64,000 nt of DNA from Pseudomonadota bacterium. Its GTDB lineage: Bacteria; Desulfobacterota; Desulfovibrionia; Desulfovibrionales; Desulfovibrionaceae. Below the pieces are notes generated by a model that did not search any database, was not told where the DNA came from, and was given only the letters and a program-made list of their open reading frames with translations. Position numbers and translations under genes: made by a program. Shown piece after piece: positions 54,002 to 63,115 of this stretch (within the stretch, counting starts at the first letter, position 1; each line of letters begins with the position of its first letter). The stretch spans positions 1-64,000 of the forward strand of contig JAEWQB010000005.1 in NCBI GenBank assembly GCA_023460395.1. Reading direction: 5' to 3'.

Positions 54002-55168
54002 ATGGCTCAGTCCGATAGAATCAAACCTGATCTCCAGTTTGTCAAAGAGTTGCAAGCTGTGGGCGGGGACTCGCTGAAAAAGTGCTACCAATGCGCTACA
54101 TGCAGCGTGGCCTGCCCCATCTCCCCGGCAAGCCACCCGTTTCCCCGCAAGGAAATGGTGTGGGCGTCATGGGGCCTGAAAGATAAGTTGCTCGCCAACC
54201 CGGACATCTGGCTCTGCCACAACTGCGGCACATGCTCCGACCTGTGCCCCCGTGGAGCCAAACCCGGCGACCTCATCGGCGCACTGCGCAACATGGTATA
54301 TCAGCGAGTTGTCCCCTTCCCCAGTATTGGCAAATGGATGAGCAGCCCCAAATATCTGCTTAACCTCATTGCCATTCCGGCAATCCTGTGGGCCATTGTA
54401 TGGTTCATCCGCGCGGGGCAACTGGGCACGGCCTTCCCCGTCACCGAAACCGGCGACATAGTGTACGGCCTGCTCTTCCCCGGCGACTTCACCATCGACC
54501 CCATATTCATCATTACCTTTTTCAGCATGGTTTTCCTGTTCTTCAAAGGAACGAGAAATCTCCTCCAAACCTTCAAGCCTGAGGGGACCACGCTGGTCCT
54601 CGGCAAACAGCGCCCCATACTGCTGTGCCTGATGGATGTGGTGCTTGAGGAAATACTCACCCATAAGAAGTTCAAGGACTGCGGCGATGACGCCTCTGAT
54701 CGCAAGGTCGGACATATGCTGATATTCTATGCATTCCTTGCCCTTATGGTGGTCACCGGCCTCATCGCCGCGACCCATTGGGGTGGTAAGCTTATTCCCG
54801 CTGTTGATTTGCTCCACACACCGCTGAATCTGACCAACCCTGTGAAGATTCTGGCGAACGTGGGGGCCATTATGCTCATTGTCGGCCTGGCCATCCTGAC
54901 CAACCGCCGCCGCGCCCAGAACACATCAAAGACCTCGTCCAACTACTACGACTGGTATCTGCTGAATGTTATCTGGGCAGTAGCCTTGACGGGCGTGCTC
55001 TCCCAGTTGATCCGGCTGGCCGGCATACCACAGATGGCGTATCCGGTGTACTACCTGCATCTGGTAACGGTATGGATGCTTTTCGCCTACCTGCCATGGT
55101 CCAAGCTGGGGCACATTGTGTACCGTACCGCCGCGCTCACCTACGTGCGGCACATGGGACGCCGTTAG
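54002..55168 (+). CDS. qmoC: Quinone-interacting membrane-bound oxidoreductase complex, subunit QmoC
   Basis: QmoC is the membrane subunit: an HdrC-like iron-sulfur domain fused to an HdrE-like cytochrome b domain that oxidises menaquinol. The 388-residue protein has CYQCATCSVACP and CHNCGTCSDLCP cluster motifs in the first 85 residues, then about six membrane helices from residue 118 to the C-terminus. Several His on these helices are candidate haem b ligands. AGGAGG lies upstream of the ATG. It is followed after 91 bases by the qmo-linked coiled-coil gene. Confidence 0.97.
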   Translation: MAQSDRIKPDLQFVKELQAVGGDSLKKCYQCATCSVACPISPASHPFPRKEMVWASWGLKDKLLANPDIWLCHNCGTCSDLCPRGAKPGDLIGALRNMVYQRVVPFPSIGKWMSSPKYLLNLIAIPAILWAIVWFIRAGQLGTAFPVTETGDIVYGLLFPGDFTIDPIFIITFFSMVFLFFKGTRNLLQTFKPEGTTLVLGKQRPILLCLMDVVLEEILTHKKFKDCGDDASDRKVGHMLIFYAFLALMVVTGLIAATHWGGKLIPAVDLLHTPLNLTNPVKILANVGAIMLIVGLAILTNRRRAQNTSKTSSNYYDWYLLNVIWAVALTGVLSQLIRLAGIPQMAYPVYYLHLVTVWMLFAYLPWSKLGHIVYRTAALTYVRHMGRR

Positions 55169-55259
55169 GAAGACGACCGGCGCTTCCGCCACGGGCGAAA
55201 GCGCACCGGGAAACGACACGAACAGAGAACAATTCTTTCCCTGAGTATAGGAGGCCCCA

Positions 55260-56012
55260 ATGTCTGAAGAAGCACGCAGGGTTTTCAAAATGGAAACCAT
55301 TCTTGGTGTCATTGCCGGAAAAAGCGGTGCCGATGTGACCGAACTGCTTGGCTATCTGGCACAGCGCAACCTGTGTCCCGAAGAAGTGGGCGCGGTGGCA
55401 CCCATTGCTAAAGGCTGGTTATACAGTCTGGAACCCCGCTTCATGCAATGCGCATATACTGAAAGTGAACCGTTCGACGACTGGGCGCGTAAGCATGCCG
55501 CCACGCTAGGCGACAACGTGTCTCTCGAACCCATTGCCGCCGCAGAGATGGCTGGCATTGCCGTGGTGCTGGACCGCATGGCTGACGCCAAGGCCGCACA
55601 GGCTGCCCAAGCAGGCGAGATCAGCGACCTGAAAGCCAAAGTAGACGCTCTGGCTCCCTTTGAGGGCAAAACCGCCGCGCTAGAAAAGCAGGTGGCAGAC
55701 CTGACAGGCAAGTTGGAAAAAGCCAAGGCCGATCTCACCGCAGCCCAGCAGGAACTGAAAGGTTTTGACGGCAAAATCGCCATCAACGAAAAGGAAATTG
55801 AATCCTCGGTCAAAGACATGGTTTCCAAGGCCGTTAAAGACGCTTTGGCAAACCTGCCTGTGGGCGCAGCCGTGGCAGGTGCCGCTGTCGCCGCCGACGC
55901 TGCGGAAGCAGCTCCCGCCGGATTTGATGAACCCGCCGCTTCCGGGAACGATGTGCCTGACGATTTCGGCTTCGGCGCTTCCGGTCCGGGTAATGATGGT
56001 TTCGGCTTCTAG
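55260..56012 (+). CDS. Qmo-linked protein of unknown function (DVU0851-like)
   Basis: This 250-residue protein occupies the place of D. vulgaris DVU0851, the promoter-distal gene of the qmo operon. Residues 1-95 form a globular domain without known motif (METILGVIAGKSGADVTELLGYL, three Cys). Residues 95-195 form a long Ala/Lys/Glu-rich coiled coil (AALEKQVADLTGKLEKAKADL). An Ala-rich stretch and an acidic Gly/Phe tail ending DDFGFGASGPGNDGFGF close the protein. The layout suggests an adaptor that tethers partners, possibly Qmo and AprBA. That is inference. The clear ATG and the following terminator mark it as the last gene of the operon. Confidence 0.85.
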   Translation: MSEEARRVFKMETILGVIAGKSGADVTELLGYLAQRNLCPEEVGAVAPIAKGWLYSLEPRFMQCAYTESEPFDDWARKHAATLGDNVSLEPIAAAEMAGIAVVLDRMADAKAAQAAQAGEISDLKAKVDALAPFEGKTAALEKQVADLTGKLEKAKADLTAAQQELKGFDGKIAINEKEIESSVKDMVSKAVKDALANLPVGAAVAGAAVAADAAEAAPAGFDEPAASGNDVPDDFGFGASGPGNDGFGF

Positions 56013-56038
56013 CCCCAAAGGCTCATACCGCAATATCT

Positions 56039-56066
56039 GGCCCGGCCCGCAAGGACCGGGCCTTTT
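56039..56066 (+). terminator. Terminator of the qmo operon
   Basis: GGCCCGG and CCGGGCC form a stem followed by TTTT, 27 bases after the last qmo-operon gene. Confidence 0.75.
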
Positions 56067-56161
56067 CATGCCCGCTGGTGGTCGCGGCTAAGGTGCCGGT
56101 TGCCAAAGCGGCCCCCGATATGCGACTATCCTATTTTCTTCACTCTTACGCACAGTAGCCC

Positions 56162-56809
56162 ATGGTCAATATAGCCCTTTGCCCAGCCTTTCCCTCGGCC
56201 TCGCCTCCTTCATTCCGACGCGGTATCGCGCCGGAGTCAACGCATGGCGCCATGCTACTGGCCTTCACTCTCGCCCTGCTGCTGTTTGTCCTGCCCACCC
56301 GCGTGGCGCACGCCACAGACCAACGGCTTGTGCTAAACGACTTTGTGCTCGACAACACAGAAGGTCAGCTCATTTTGCGTTTCGGCGTCAGCGTTACCGA
56401 CCGCGAGACACTCCAGTTACTGCTTAAAGATGGCGGCAAGGTTTCCTTGCTCTGCGAAGGCAGCCTTATCCGGCCCAGTACGCTGTGGCTGGATACTACC
56501 CTTGCCCGGCAGCAAACCACCAGTACGCTCTTTTACGATGTGCTGACCAAGGACTATGTACTGACCGACGACATGGGCACTCCGCTCGGACGCACCCCAA
56601 ACCTGGGGAAACTGCTGGAAACCACGTGGGAGGCCCAGTCCCTCAACGTGGGCCTGCTCTCTCAACTGACCCGTGGGGGAAGCTACCGCGTGGATCTGAG
56701 CATCCAGATAAAAGATGAAAACGTTCCGCTCTGGATGACAAAAACGCTGTTCTTCTGGTCATGGAACGTTGCCCCTTCCATGCGTTATTCCATGGACTTT
56801 ACCTTCTGA
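56162..56809 (+). CDS. DUF4390-type exported protein next to NtrY
   Basis: This 215-residue protein has a signal-type hydrophobic stretch (MLLAFTLALLLFVLPTRVAHA) before TDQRLVLNDFVLDNTEGQLILRFGV, then an all-beta domain ending with YSMDFTF. It resembles the DUF4390 family, commonly encoded just before NtrY-like kinases. The start is uncertain: ATG 56162 has no ribosome site and leaves 30 residues before the hydrophobic core, while ATG 56252 starts right at it. It ends 13 bases before the kinase, so it may supply the periplasmic side of the sensor; that role is inferred. Confidence 0.75.
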   Translation: MVNIALCPAFPSASPPSFRRGIAPESTHGAMLLAFTLALLLFVLPTRVAHATDQRLVLNDFVLDNTEGQLILRFGVSVTDRETLQLLLKDGGKVSLLCEGSLIRPSTLWLDTTLARQQTTSTLFYDVLTKDYVLTDDMGTPLGRTPNLGKLLETTWEAQSLNVGLLSQLTRGGSYRVDLSIQIKDENVPLWMTKTLFFWSWNVAPSMRYSMDFTF

Positions 56810-56822
56810 ACGGAGCCGGACC

Positions 56823-59033
56823 ATGGACGAGCATGCGCCACAAGCTGACACCATCCGGGTGAGTGTGGCCGACACCCGCGAACGCAAACGTAGACAGCGC
56901 GAAATGATTCTCGCCGCCGTGGCCTTTTTGCTGGTTGTCGCCCTCACATGGGTTGAGTTGACCTATTTCGGCGTGGACTCCTATTTCTTCCTCGCCCTGT
57001 TCAACCTCAACTTCATCCTCCTGCTTCTGGTCCTCTTCATCGTAGTACGCAACGGTGTGAAGCTCATGCTGGAGCGCCGCCGCCGGGTGCTTGGTTCCCG
57101 CCTGCGCACGCGGCTGGTTCTTGCCTTCATGTGCCTGTCACTTATTCCCACAGTGCTCATGTTTTTGGTTAGCGCCCGCTTTGTACAAACCTCCGTGGAC
57201 TACTGGTTCAAAAATCAGGTGGAACATTCCATGGAACTGGCTCTAGAAGTGGGCCAGTCTCTCTATGCGGACTCCCGCGAACGTCTGCGTCTGCGAAGTG
57301 ACTTCATCTTGAAGGAAATTGTGGAACGCCGCTTTGCATGGGGCGGAAAGAGCATGGATGAATTTTTAGCCGCCAAACGCCGCGAATACGGCCTCACACT
57401 GGTCGGCGTTATGCGACCGGACCGGCAGGAACAAAACTGGCACGGCCCGCAGGAATTTGCCGGAATCTGGAACGAAACCAAAGCCCGCATCAGTTGGGAA
57501 AGTCTGGAAAAACAACCGCTTTTCTGGTCGCTCATCTGGCCCGGAGCCGAAGCGGACTACGCCGTGGGCGTGCTGCCCGTGGACGAGGGCCGCACCGGCT
57601 ATCTGGTGCTTGTGGAAAGCGTCGGGCAGGGAGTGATGTTCCGTCTGGATCGCATTGTTCGCGGTGTGGAAGAGTATAAAAAACTCAAAACACTCAAGCA
57701 CCCGCTCAAAGTTACACTCTACTTTGTACTGGGCGTGCTCACATTACTCATTATCCTTGGGGCCATGTGGTTCGGCTTCCGCCTCGCAAAAGAATTAGCC
57801 GCCCCCATTCTCGCACTTGCCGAGGGCACCGAGCGTATCTCCAAAGGTGACCTTGCAGTGCGGCTGGAAGACTCTTCCACTGACGAATTGGGCGTGCTGG
57901 TGCAGTCCTTCAACCGCATGGCGGAAGATCTGGAACAAAGTCGCGCGCGTCTCACAGACGCAAACCTCAAGCTGGGCCGCCAGAATTTTGAAAAAGAGCA
58001 GCGCAATCGTTACATAGAAGCGGTGCTGGATAATATCGCGGCGGGCGTTATCACGCTAGACGCACAGGGGCGCATTTCCACGCTAAACAAAGCCGCCTCC
58101 GCGATCTTCGGTGTAGATGCCCGCACCCTGCTGGGGCGCAGCGCGCGCAACCTGCTCCACGGTGAGTACGCCGGTCTGGTTAATGAAATGTACCAGCATG
58201 TTGCCTCCATGCCGGAAAGCCAGTGGCAGCGCCAAGTCGATCTTTCCATGGCGGGCAAAGAGCTGAAGCTGTTAGTCAATGCCGTGGGCTTGCCCGCAAA
58301 AGAAGAGGAAGGCTACGGCATTGTCCTTGTGTTTGAAGATATTACAGAGCTGGAAAAGATGCAGCGCATGGCCGCGTGGCGGGAAGTGGCAAAACGCATT
58401 GCCCATGAAATTAAAAACCCGCTTACGCCCATCAAGCTTTCCGCGCAACGCCTGCAACGCAAATATGGCACCGAAGTGCAGGATCCCGTATTTGATCAGT
58501 GCACGGATCTTATCGTCCGGCAGGTGGAGCACTTGCAAGAAATGGTGCAGGAATTCTCCGCCTTTGCCAAACTGCCGGAGGTCACACCCAAACCGGACCA
58601 TCTGGAACCGCTGGTGGATGAACTTGTCTCCCTGTTCCAGCACAGCCACAGTGCCATTTCATGGAGCCTTGTCCGGTCTGGTCCCATTCCGGTTATCCCC
58701 ATGGACCGCGAAGCCCTGCACCGCGCTCTGCTCAACATTATCAGCAACGCTGCGGAAGTATTGCACAACCGTCCCAACCCCAAGGTAGTCGTAACGCTGC
58801 GGCACGATAAACAGTTGGGACTGGTACGTATTGATGTGGAAGACAACGGTCCCGGCCTGACACGCGAAGAACGTTCCCATCTGTTTGAACCCTATTTCTC
58901 CCGTAAGAAGGGGGGAACCGGGTTGGGCCTCACTATCGTCAAATCCATCATCAGTGACCATCGCGGCTACGTGCGCGCGAACCGGGCGGAACATGGTGGC
59001 ACCATTGTCACCATTGAACTTCCTGTGGCATAG
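56823..59033 (+). CDS. ntrY: NtrY-like membrane sensor histidine kinase
   Basis: This 736-residue two-component kinase has two close N-terminal membrane helices (about 27-48 and 58-76) and a third near 98-118. An extracytoplasmic region to about residue 298 leads to a fourth helix (299-320). HAMP (322-375), PAS (396-510), HisKA with His528 in REVAKRIAHEIKNPLTPIKLSAQRL, and HATPase (NIISNAAEVL, DNGPGL, GGTGLGLTIVKSI) follow. This is the NtrY architecture. GGAG precedes ATG 56823. The cognate regulator is the next gene, 105 bases on. The signal may be nitrogen, redox or envelope status. Confidence 0.92.
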   Translation: MDEHAPQADTIRVSVADTRERKRRQREMILAAVAFLLVVALTWVELTYFGVDSYFFLALFNLNFILLLLVLFIVVRNGVKLMLERRRRVLGSRLRTRLVLAFMCLSLIPTVLMFLVSARFVQTSVDYWFKNQVEHSMELALEVGQSLYADSRERLRLRSDFILKEIVERRFAWGGKSMDEFLAAKRREYGLTLVGVMRPDRQEQNWHGPQEFAGIWNETKARISWESLEKQPLFWSLIWPGAEADYAVGVLPVDEGRTGYLVLVESVGQGVMFRLDRIVRGVEEYKKLKTLKHPLKVTLYFVLGVLTLLIILGAMWFGFRLAKELAAPILALAEGTERISKGDLAVRLEDSSTDELGVLVQSFNRMAEDLEQSRARLTDANLKLGRQNFEKEQRNRYIEAVLDNIAAGVITLDAQGRISTLNKAASAIFGVDARTLLGRSARNLLHGEYAGLVNEMYQHVASMPESQWQRQVDLSMAGKELKLLVNAVGLPAKEEEGYGIVLVFEDITELEKMQRMAAWREVAKRIAHEIKNPLTPIKLSAQRLQRKYGTEVQDPVFDQCTDLIVRQVEHLQEMVQEFSAFAKLPEVTPKPDHLEPLVDELVSLFQHSHSAISWSLVRSGPIPVIPMDREALHRALLNIISNAAEVLHNRPNPKVVVTLRHDKQLGLVRIDVEDNGPGLTREERSHLFEPYFSRKKGGTGLGLTIVKSIISDHRGYVRANRAEHGGTIVTIELPVA

Positions 59034-59138
59034 TCTCAGGAATTTCCCCCGACCTCTGTGAAAAAAGCGTCTGGCGCACCGTCCCTTGCCGCAAGGTGAG
59101 CTGAAAAGACACACATGAAGAGCACCGGAGTACCCGCC

Positions 59139-60620
59139 ATGTCCACCAGCAAGGCACACATATTGATCATTGATGACGAGGAAGGCATCCGCTTTTCCCT
59201 GCGCGGCATTCTTGAAGACGAAGGCCATACCGTCAGCGAGGCGGAAACGGGTGAACAGGGACTGGATATGCTGAAAACGCTCACTCCCGACCTCATTTTC
59301 CTGGATATCTGGTTGCCCGGCATAGACGGGCTTGCCGTGCTGGACACAATTAAAGAACGCGACCGTTCCCTTCCGGTCATTATGATTTCCGGGCACGGCA
59401 ATATAGAAACGGCTGTCACCGCCATCAAACGCGGAGCGCACGACTTCATAGAGAAACCCCTGTCGCTGGAAAAGGTGGTCATTGCCGCAGCCAATGCCTT
59501 AGAATTCCACAATCTACGCCGCGAAAATATCGTACTCAAATCCCGTATCGCCCGCGATGAAGTAGTGGAAGTTTCCGGCGATTCCGGGCCGGTGAAGCAA
59601 CTGCGCGAACAAATAGCACGGGTGGCCCCCACCGATGCGTGGGTGCTCATCACCGGGGAAAACGGTACCGGAAAAGAAATCGCGGCCCGGTCAATCCACG
59701 CCCAGTCACGCAGACGTGACAGGGCGCTGGTAGCTGTCAACTGCGCGGCAATTCCTGAAGAGTTAATAGAAAGCGAACTGTTCGGTCACGAAAAAGGCGC
59801 TTTCACCGGGGCGGACCAAGCGAAAACCGGCAAATTTGAGCTGGCGGACAACGGCACGCTATTTCTGGATGAAATTGGTGACATGAGCATGAAGACGCAG
59901 GCTAAAATACTGCGGATTCTTCAGGAACAAAGCTTTGAACGGGTGGGGGGCAACCGCACCATGCGCGTGAATGTGCGCGTTATCGCTGCGACCAATAAAA
60001 ATCTTGAGGAAGAAATCCGCCTCGGCAATTTCCGCGAAGATCTTTACTACCGCCTGCGGGTCTTCCCTCTTATCGTTCCGCCGTTGCGTGAGCGGAGTCA
60101 GGATATTTTGCTCCTCATACGGGAATTTCACGACCGCATGGTCAGCGCTCACGGCTTCCGCCCCATTCACTTTTCCAAAACCGCCCAGCAAGCTCTGCTC
60201 GCATACCCATGGCCGGGCAACGTGCGGGAACTGAAAAATTTTATTGAACGCATGCTTATTATGTATGCGGGGCAGGAAGTGGAAGTCCGCCAGCTCCCGC
60301 CGGAGTTCGCGGCAGCGCAGCCCCATCCCGCCCCCGCGCCGGAACAAACGCGGACAGCCGGAACAGGCGGACCAGATGACGCCGGTGACGCGGGCGGAAC
60401 CAATTCCCAAGATTCTGGTGCCCCCGATACGGCGGCCCTGCCCATTCCGTCGGGCGCGGTGGACTTCAAATCGGCACGCAATACGTTTGAAGCGAGCTTC
60501 TTGGAAGCCAAGCTTAAAGAATTTGACGGCAACATAACCCGCCTTGCCGAGGCCATAGGAATGGAGCGCAGTTACCTGTATCGGAAACTCAAGTCGCATA
60601 ACCTGCAAACAACTGAGTAA
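59139..60620 (+). CDS. ntrX: NtrX-like sigma-54-dependent response regulator
   Basis: This 493-residue regulator has a receiver domain with phospho-acceptor Asp56 (FLDIWLP) and Lys106, then an AAA+ sigma-54 activator domain: Walker A GENGTGKE (172-179), the GAFTGA loop (220-225) intact, Walker B LFLDEIGD and the R-finger region. A Pro/Ala/Gly-rich linker (about 382-435) separates this from a Fis-type helix-turn-helix (NITRLAEAIGMERSYLYRKLKSHNL). So it should activate RpoN promoters when phosphorylated by the adjacent kinase. I prefer ATG 59139 (GGAG nine bases before) to ATG 59115. Confidence 0.93.
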   Translation: MSTSKAHILIIDDEEGIRFSLRGILEDEGHTVSEAETGEQGLDMLKTLTPDLIFLDIWLPGIDGLAVLDTIKERDRSLPVIMISGHGNIETAVTAIKRGAHDFIEKPLSLEKVVIAAANALEFHNLRRENIVLKSRIARDEVVEVSGDSGPVKQLREQIARVAPTDAWVLITGENGTGKEIAARSIHAQSRRRDRALVAVNCAAIPEELIESELFGHEKGAFTGADQAKTGKFELADNGTLFLDEIGDMSMKTQAKILRILQEQSFERVGGNRTMRVNVRVIAATNKNLEEEIRLGNFREDLYYRLRVFPLIVPPLRERSQDILLLIREFHDRMVSAHGFRPIHFSKTAQQALLAYPWPGNVRELKNFIERMLIMYAGQEVEVRQLPPEFAAAQPHPAPAPEQTRTAGTGGPDDAGDAGGTNSQDSGAPDTAALPIPSGAVDFKSARNTFEASFLEAKLKEFDGNITRLAEAIGMERSYLYRKLKSHNLQTTE

Positions 60621-60657
60621 CCCCCCAACACGCCACTGGCCCAAAACGGAGGAAGGC

Positions 60658-61410
60658 ATGCCATCGTACACACTGGTTCTGTTACGGCACGGGCAAAGCC
60701 TGTGGAACAAGGAAAACCGTTTTACCGGCTGGACAGACGTGGACCTTTCCCCTGCGGGAGAAGCTGAAGCCCGCGACGCTGCACGAAGTATTGCCCAAGC
60801 TGGCATAACCTTTGACGAATGCCACACCTCTCTGCTCAAACGCGCCATCCGCACGCTCACCATCGTGCAGGAAGAGCTTGACTTACTCTGGCTCCCAGTG
60901 CAGCGTCACTGGCGTTTAAATGAGCGTCACTATGGTGCGCTACAGGGGCTGAATAAGGCAGAAATCGCCAGCCAGTACGGCGAAGAACAAGTATTCCTCT
61001 GGCGGCGCAGCTTTGACACACCTCCGCCGTTACTACCGTTGGATGACCCGCGCCATCCCGGTCACGACAGGCGCTATGCCGACATTCCCGCACAGCAACT
61101 ACCCGCGGGAGAAAGCCTCAAGGACACGGCGGCACGCGTGCTCCCCTACTGGGAGCAAACGCTGGCCCCCCGGATACGGCAGGGAAAACGTCTGCTCATC
61201 GCAGCGCATGGCAACAGTTTACGGGCGTTGGTCATGCACTTGGATGGCATGGATGAGGAAACCGTGGCAGCGCTGAATATTCCCACGGGAATTCCTTTGG
61301 TGTATGAATTAGATACAGCCCTTGCCCCGTTGCAACGTCGATACCTTGGCGACCAGCAAGAGGCCGAACGTCGAATACTTGCAGTGGCCCGACAAGGAAA
61401 AACGCAATAA
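60658..61410 (+). CDS. gpmA: 2,3-bisphosphoglycerate-dependent phosphoglycerate mutase
   Basis: This glycolytic and gluconeogenic enzyme interconverts 3- and 2-phosphoglycerate. The 250-residue protein has the phosphohistidine motif LLRHGQSLWNKENRFTGW with His11, the Glu in LNERHYGALQG and the second His in AAHGNSLRAL, the usual dPGM length and motifs. GGAGGAAG precedes the ATG. It lies 37 bases after the NtrX gene. The next gene starts 97 bases after its stop, so all may be cotranscribed. Confidence 0.94.
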   Translation: MPSYTLVLLRHGQSLWNKENRFTGWTDVDLSPAGEAEARDAARSIAQAGITFDECHTSLLKRAIRTLTIVQEELDLLWLPVQRHWRLNERHYGALQGLNKAEIASQYGEEQVFLWRRSFDTPPPLLPLDDPRHPGHDRRYADIPAQQLPAGESLKDTAARVLPYWEQTLAPRIRQGKRLLIAAHGNSLRALVMHLDGMDEETVAALNIPTGIPLVYELDTALAPLQRRYLGDQQEAERRILAVARQGKTQ

Positions 61411-61507
61411 TAGCCCGCTTGTGGAATCGGTCGGGGGACCGCTAACGCCATGCAGCAGCACGCGCGAACCACATAAAGGCCGAAGACACACTCTTGGAGA
61501 ACGAGAC

Positions 61508-62866
61508 ATGGCCAGCAACATAAACATGAAGCTCAAACAAAAACAGTACGAAAGCCACGTGGTGGAATACATAACCGCCGCGAAAGGCTACTTCATAGTG
61601 GTCAGCGACGACCACAACTTCCAGCAAATTTTACGCACCACGCTGCAAAAGCACCTCGCCATCACGGAAGATGTTATCACCGTGGTGAGTAATCCCGACC
61701 ATATCCTTAAGACAATCCGCGACACCAGCGTGCGTCGCAAGGGTATCCTCATTTTCATTGAGCGCACCCTGCACGGGAAAGACATGGGCTTCCTTGTCCG
61801 CCAACTCAAAAACGCCTTTGATTTTGTCAGAATCATCATCCTCACAGGAGAGGCGGACCGCCAGAAGCTGGTGCTCCTCCATGAGATCGGCGCGGACAAC
61901 TTTATCGCCAAGCCCATCTCCATCAACACACTCATCGAAAAAATCGCCTTCACCATCAAGCCACAAGGCAAACTGGGTCAGTTGATTGATCTGGCCAAAA
62001 GCATGGTCACGCGCGGCGCGTATGATCAGGCCCTCAAGGCCAGCCGTAAAATTTTGGAAATAAAGCCCAACTCCGCAGCGGGTTTTCTCGTCATGGGTGA
62101 CGCCTTTAAGGGCTTGGGCAAAGTGGACAAGGCCCGCGAAGCCTATGAAAGCGCCAGCGACAATGCCCAACTCTATCTGGAACCGCTCAAGAAGTTAGCC
62201 GACCTGCATCAGGAAACCGGCGATGTGGAGCAGCAACTGAAAGTGCTCCAGCGGCTGGATCAGCTCAGTCCTCTGAACGTGGAACGCAAGGTGGACATAG
62301 GAACCATCCACGTGGAATTGGGGAACGAAGAAGAAGCGGAACGACTGTTTGAAAGCGCGGTGAATCAGGCCACACGCGAAGCCCTCTCGTACATTGGTGA
62401 AATTTCAGAACGCATCGGCAACGTCTACGCCCAGCGCGACCCTGCCAAAGCGGAACGCTATTATCGCCGGGCGCTGGACGCCAAAGGCTCCATGCTGGAA
62501 CAGTCCGACATCGCCACCTTCAACAGTCTGGGCATTGCCCTGCGTAAACAGGGTAAATGGTACGAAGCCACTCAGGAATATCAAAAAGCCCTGCAAATCA
62601 CCCCAGACGACGAGCATCTCTACTACAATATCGCCATGGCATCCGCCGAGGGAAAACAGTTCCGCGCCGCGTCCGACTATCTGGAAAAAGCACTGCGCAT
62701 CAACGGTCAGTTCCCCTCCAAGGACAAAACCATTGCCTACAATATGGGGCTGGTCTTCATGCGGACAGGTGATAAGGACCGCGCAAAGGAAATGATGCAG
62801 GCCGCACTGACCGCAGCGCCGGATTTTGTCAAAGCACGACAGGCGCTGGAGCAGATTGGCGGATAG
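61508..62866 (+). CDS. Atypical receiver-TPR protein with Glu at the phosphorylation site
   Basis: This cytoplasmic protein of 452 residues has an N-terminal CheY-like receiver (about 26-150) and C-terminal TPR repeats (about 155-450). In the receiver the acidic pair (Asp34, Asp35), Thr113 (IIILTGEAD) and Lys135 (FIAKPIS) are kept, but the phospho-acceptor Asp is Glu85 (ILIFIERTLHG). This may mimic the phosphorylated state, so the protein probably acts as a constitutive scaffold. I start at ATG 61508 with GGAG upstream; a longer frame overlaps gpmA. Its partner is not known; NtrX and NtrY are close by. Confidence 0.88.
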   Translation: MASNINMKLKQKQYESHVVEYITAAKGYFIVVSDDHNFQQILRTTLQKHLAITEDVITVVSNPDHILKTIRDTSVRRKGILIFIERTLHGKDMGFLVRQLKNAFDFVRIIILTGEADRQKLVLLHEIGADNFIAKPISINTLIEKIAFTIKPQGKLGQLIDLAKSMVTRGAYDQALKASRKILEIKPNSAAGFLVMGDAFKGLGKVDKAREAYESASDNAQLYLEPLKKLADLHQETGDVEQQLKVLQRLDQLSPLNVERKVDIGTIHVELGNEEEAERLFESAVNQATREALSYIGEISERIGNVYAQRDPAKAERYYRRALDAKGSMLEQSDIATFNSLGIALRKQGKWYEATQEYQKALQITPDDEHLYYNIAMASAEGKQFRAASDYLEKALRINGQFPSKDKTIAYNMGLVFMRTGDKDRAKEMMQAALTAAPDFVKARQALEQIGG

Positions 62867-62883
62867 GGTTCGCGCACCCCGCA

Positions 62884-62933
62884 CCGCACGTTCCTGACGT
62901 GACGTCCGCGTGCGGGCATCTCTTTGAATTTTT
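62884..62933 (+). terminator. Possible terminator after the receiver-TPR gene
   Basis: CCGCACG and CGTGCGG enclose a loop with an internal GACGT-G-ACGTC palindrome, followed by a T-rich tail (TCTTTGAATTTTTTG). Confidence 0.45.
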
Positions 62934-62948
62934 TGAAGACGTAACCAA

Positions 62949-63002
62949 TTTGATACCCAAGCGGGGCGGACGTCTAGGCGTTCGCCCCGCTTGAGTATCA
63001 AA
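62949..63002. repeat. 24-bp imperfect hairpin upstream of the DUF39 gene
   Basis: The two arms pair along 24 positions with one mismatch and one G-U, around a TCTAGG loop (62973-62978). No T-tract follows, so it is not a simple terminator. It lies 113 bases before the DUF39 start and may be in its leader RNA. Confidence 0.75.
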
Positions 63003-63115
63003 CCGCCGGAACGTGGAGCACCCCGCACCCCGCTTCAGACAGCCGGGCATGCGGTGTGTTCACCGCTAAAAATTCCCCCCGCGCGTGCCCGGCGCGGCTA
63101 CCGCAGGAGGTGTCT

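Noticed and set aside
61322..61507. N-terminal extension of the receiver-TPR protein into gpmA
   Set aside because: The extension reads gpmA in another frame; ATG 61508 has a good ribosome site and begins at the receiver domain.
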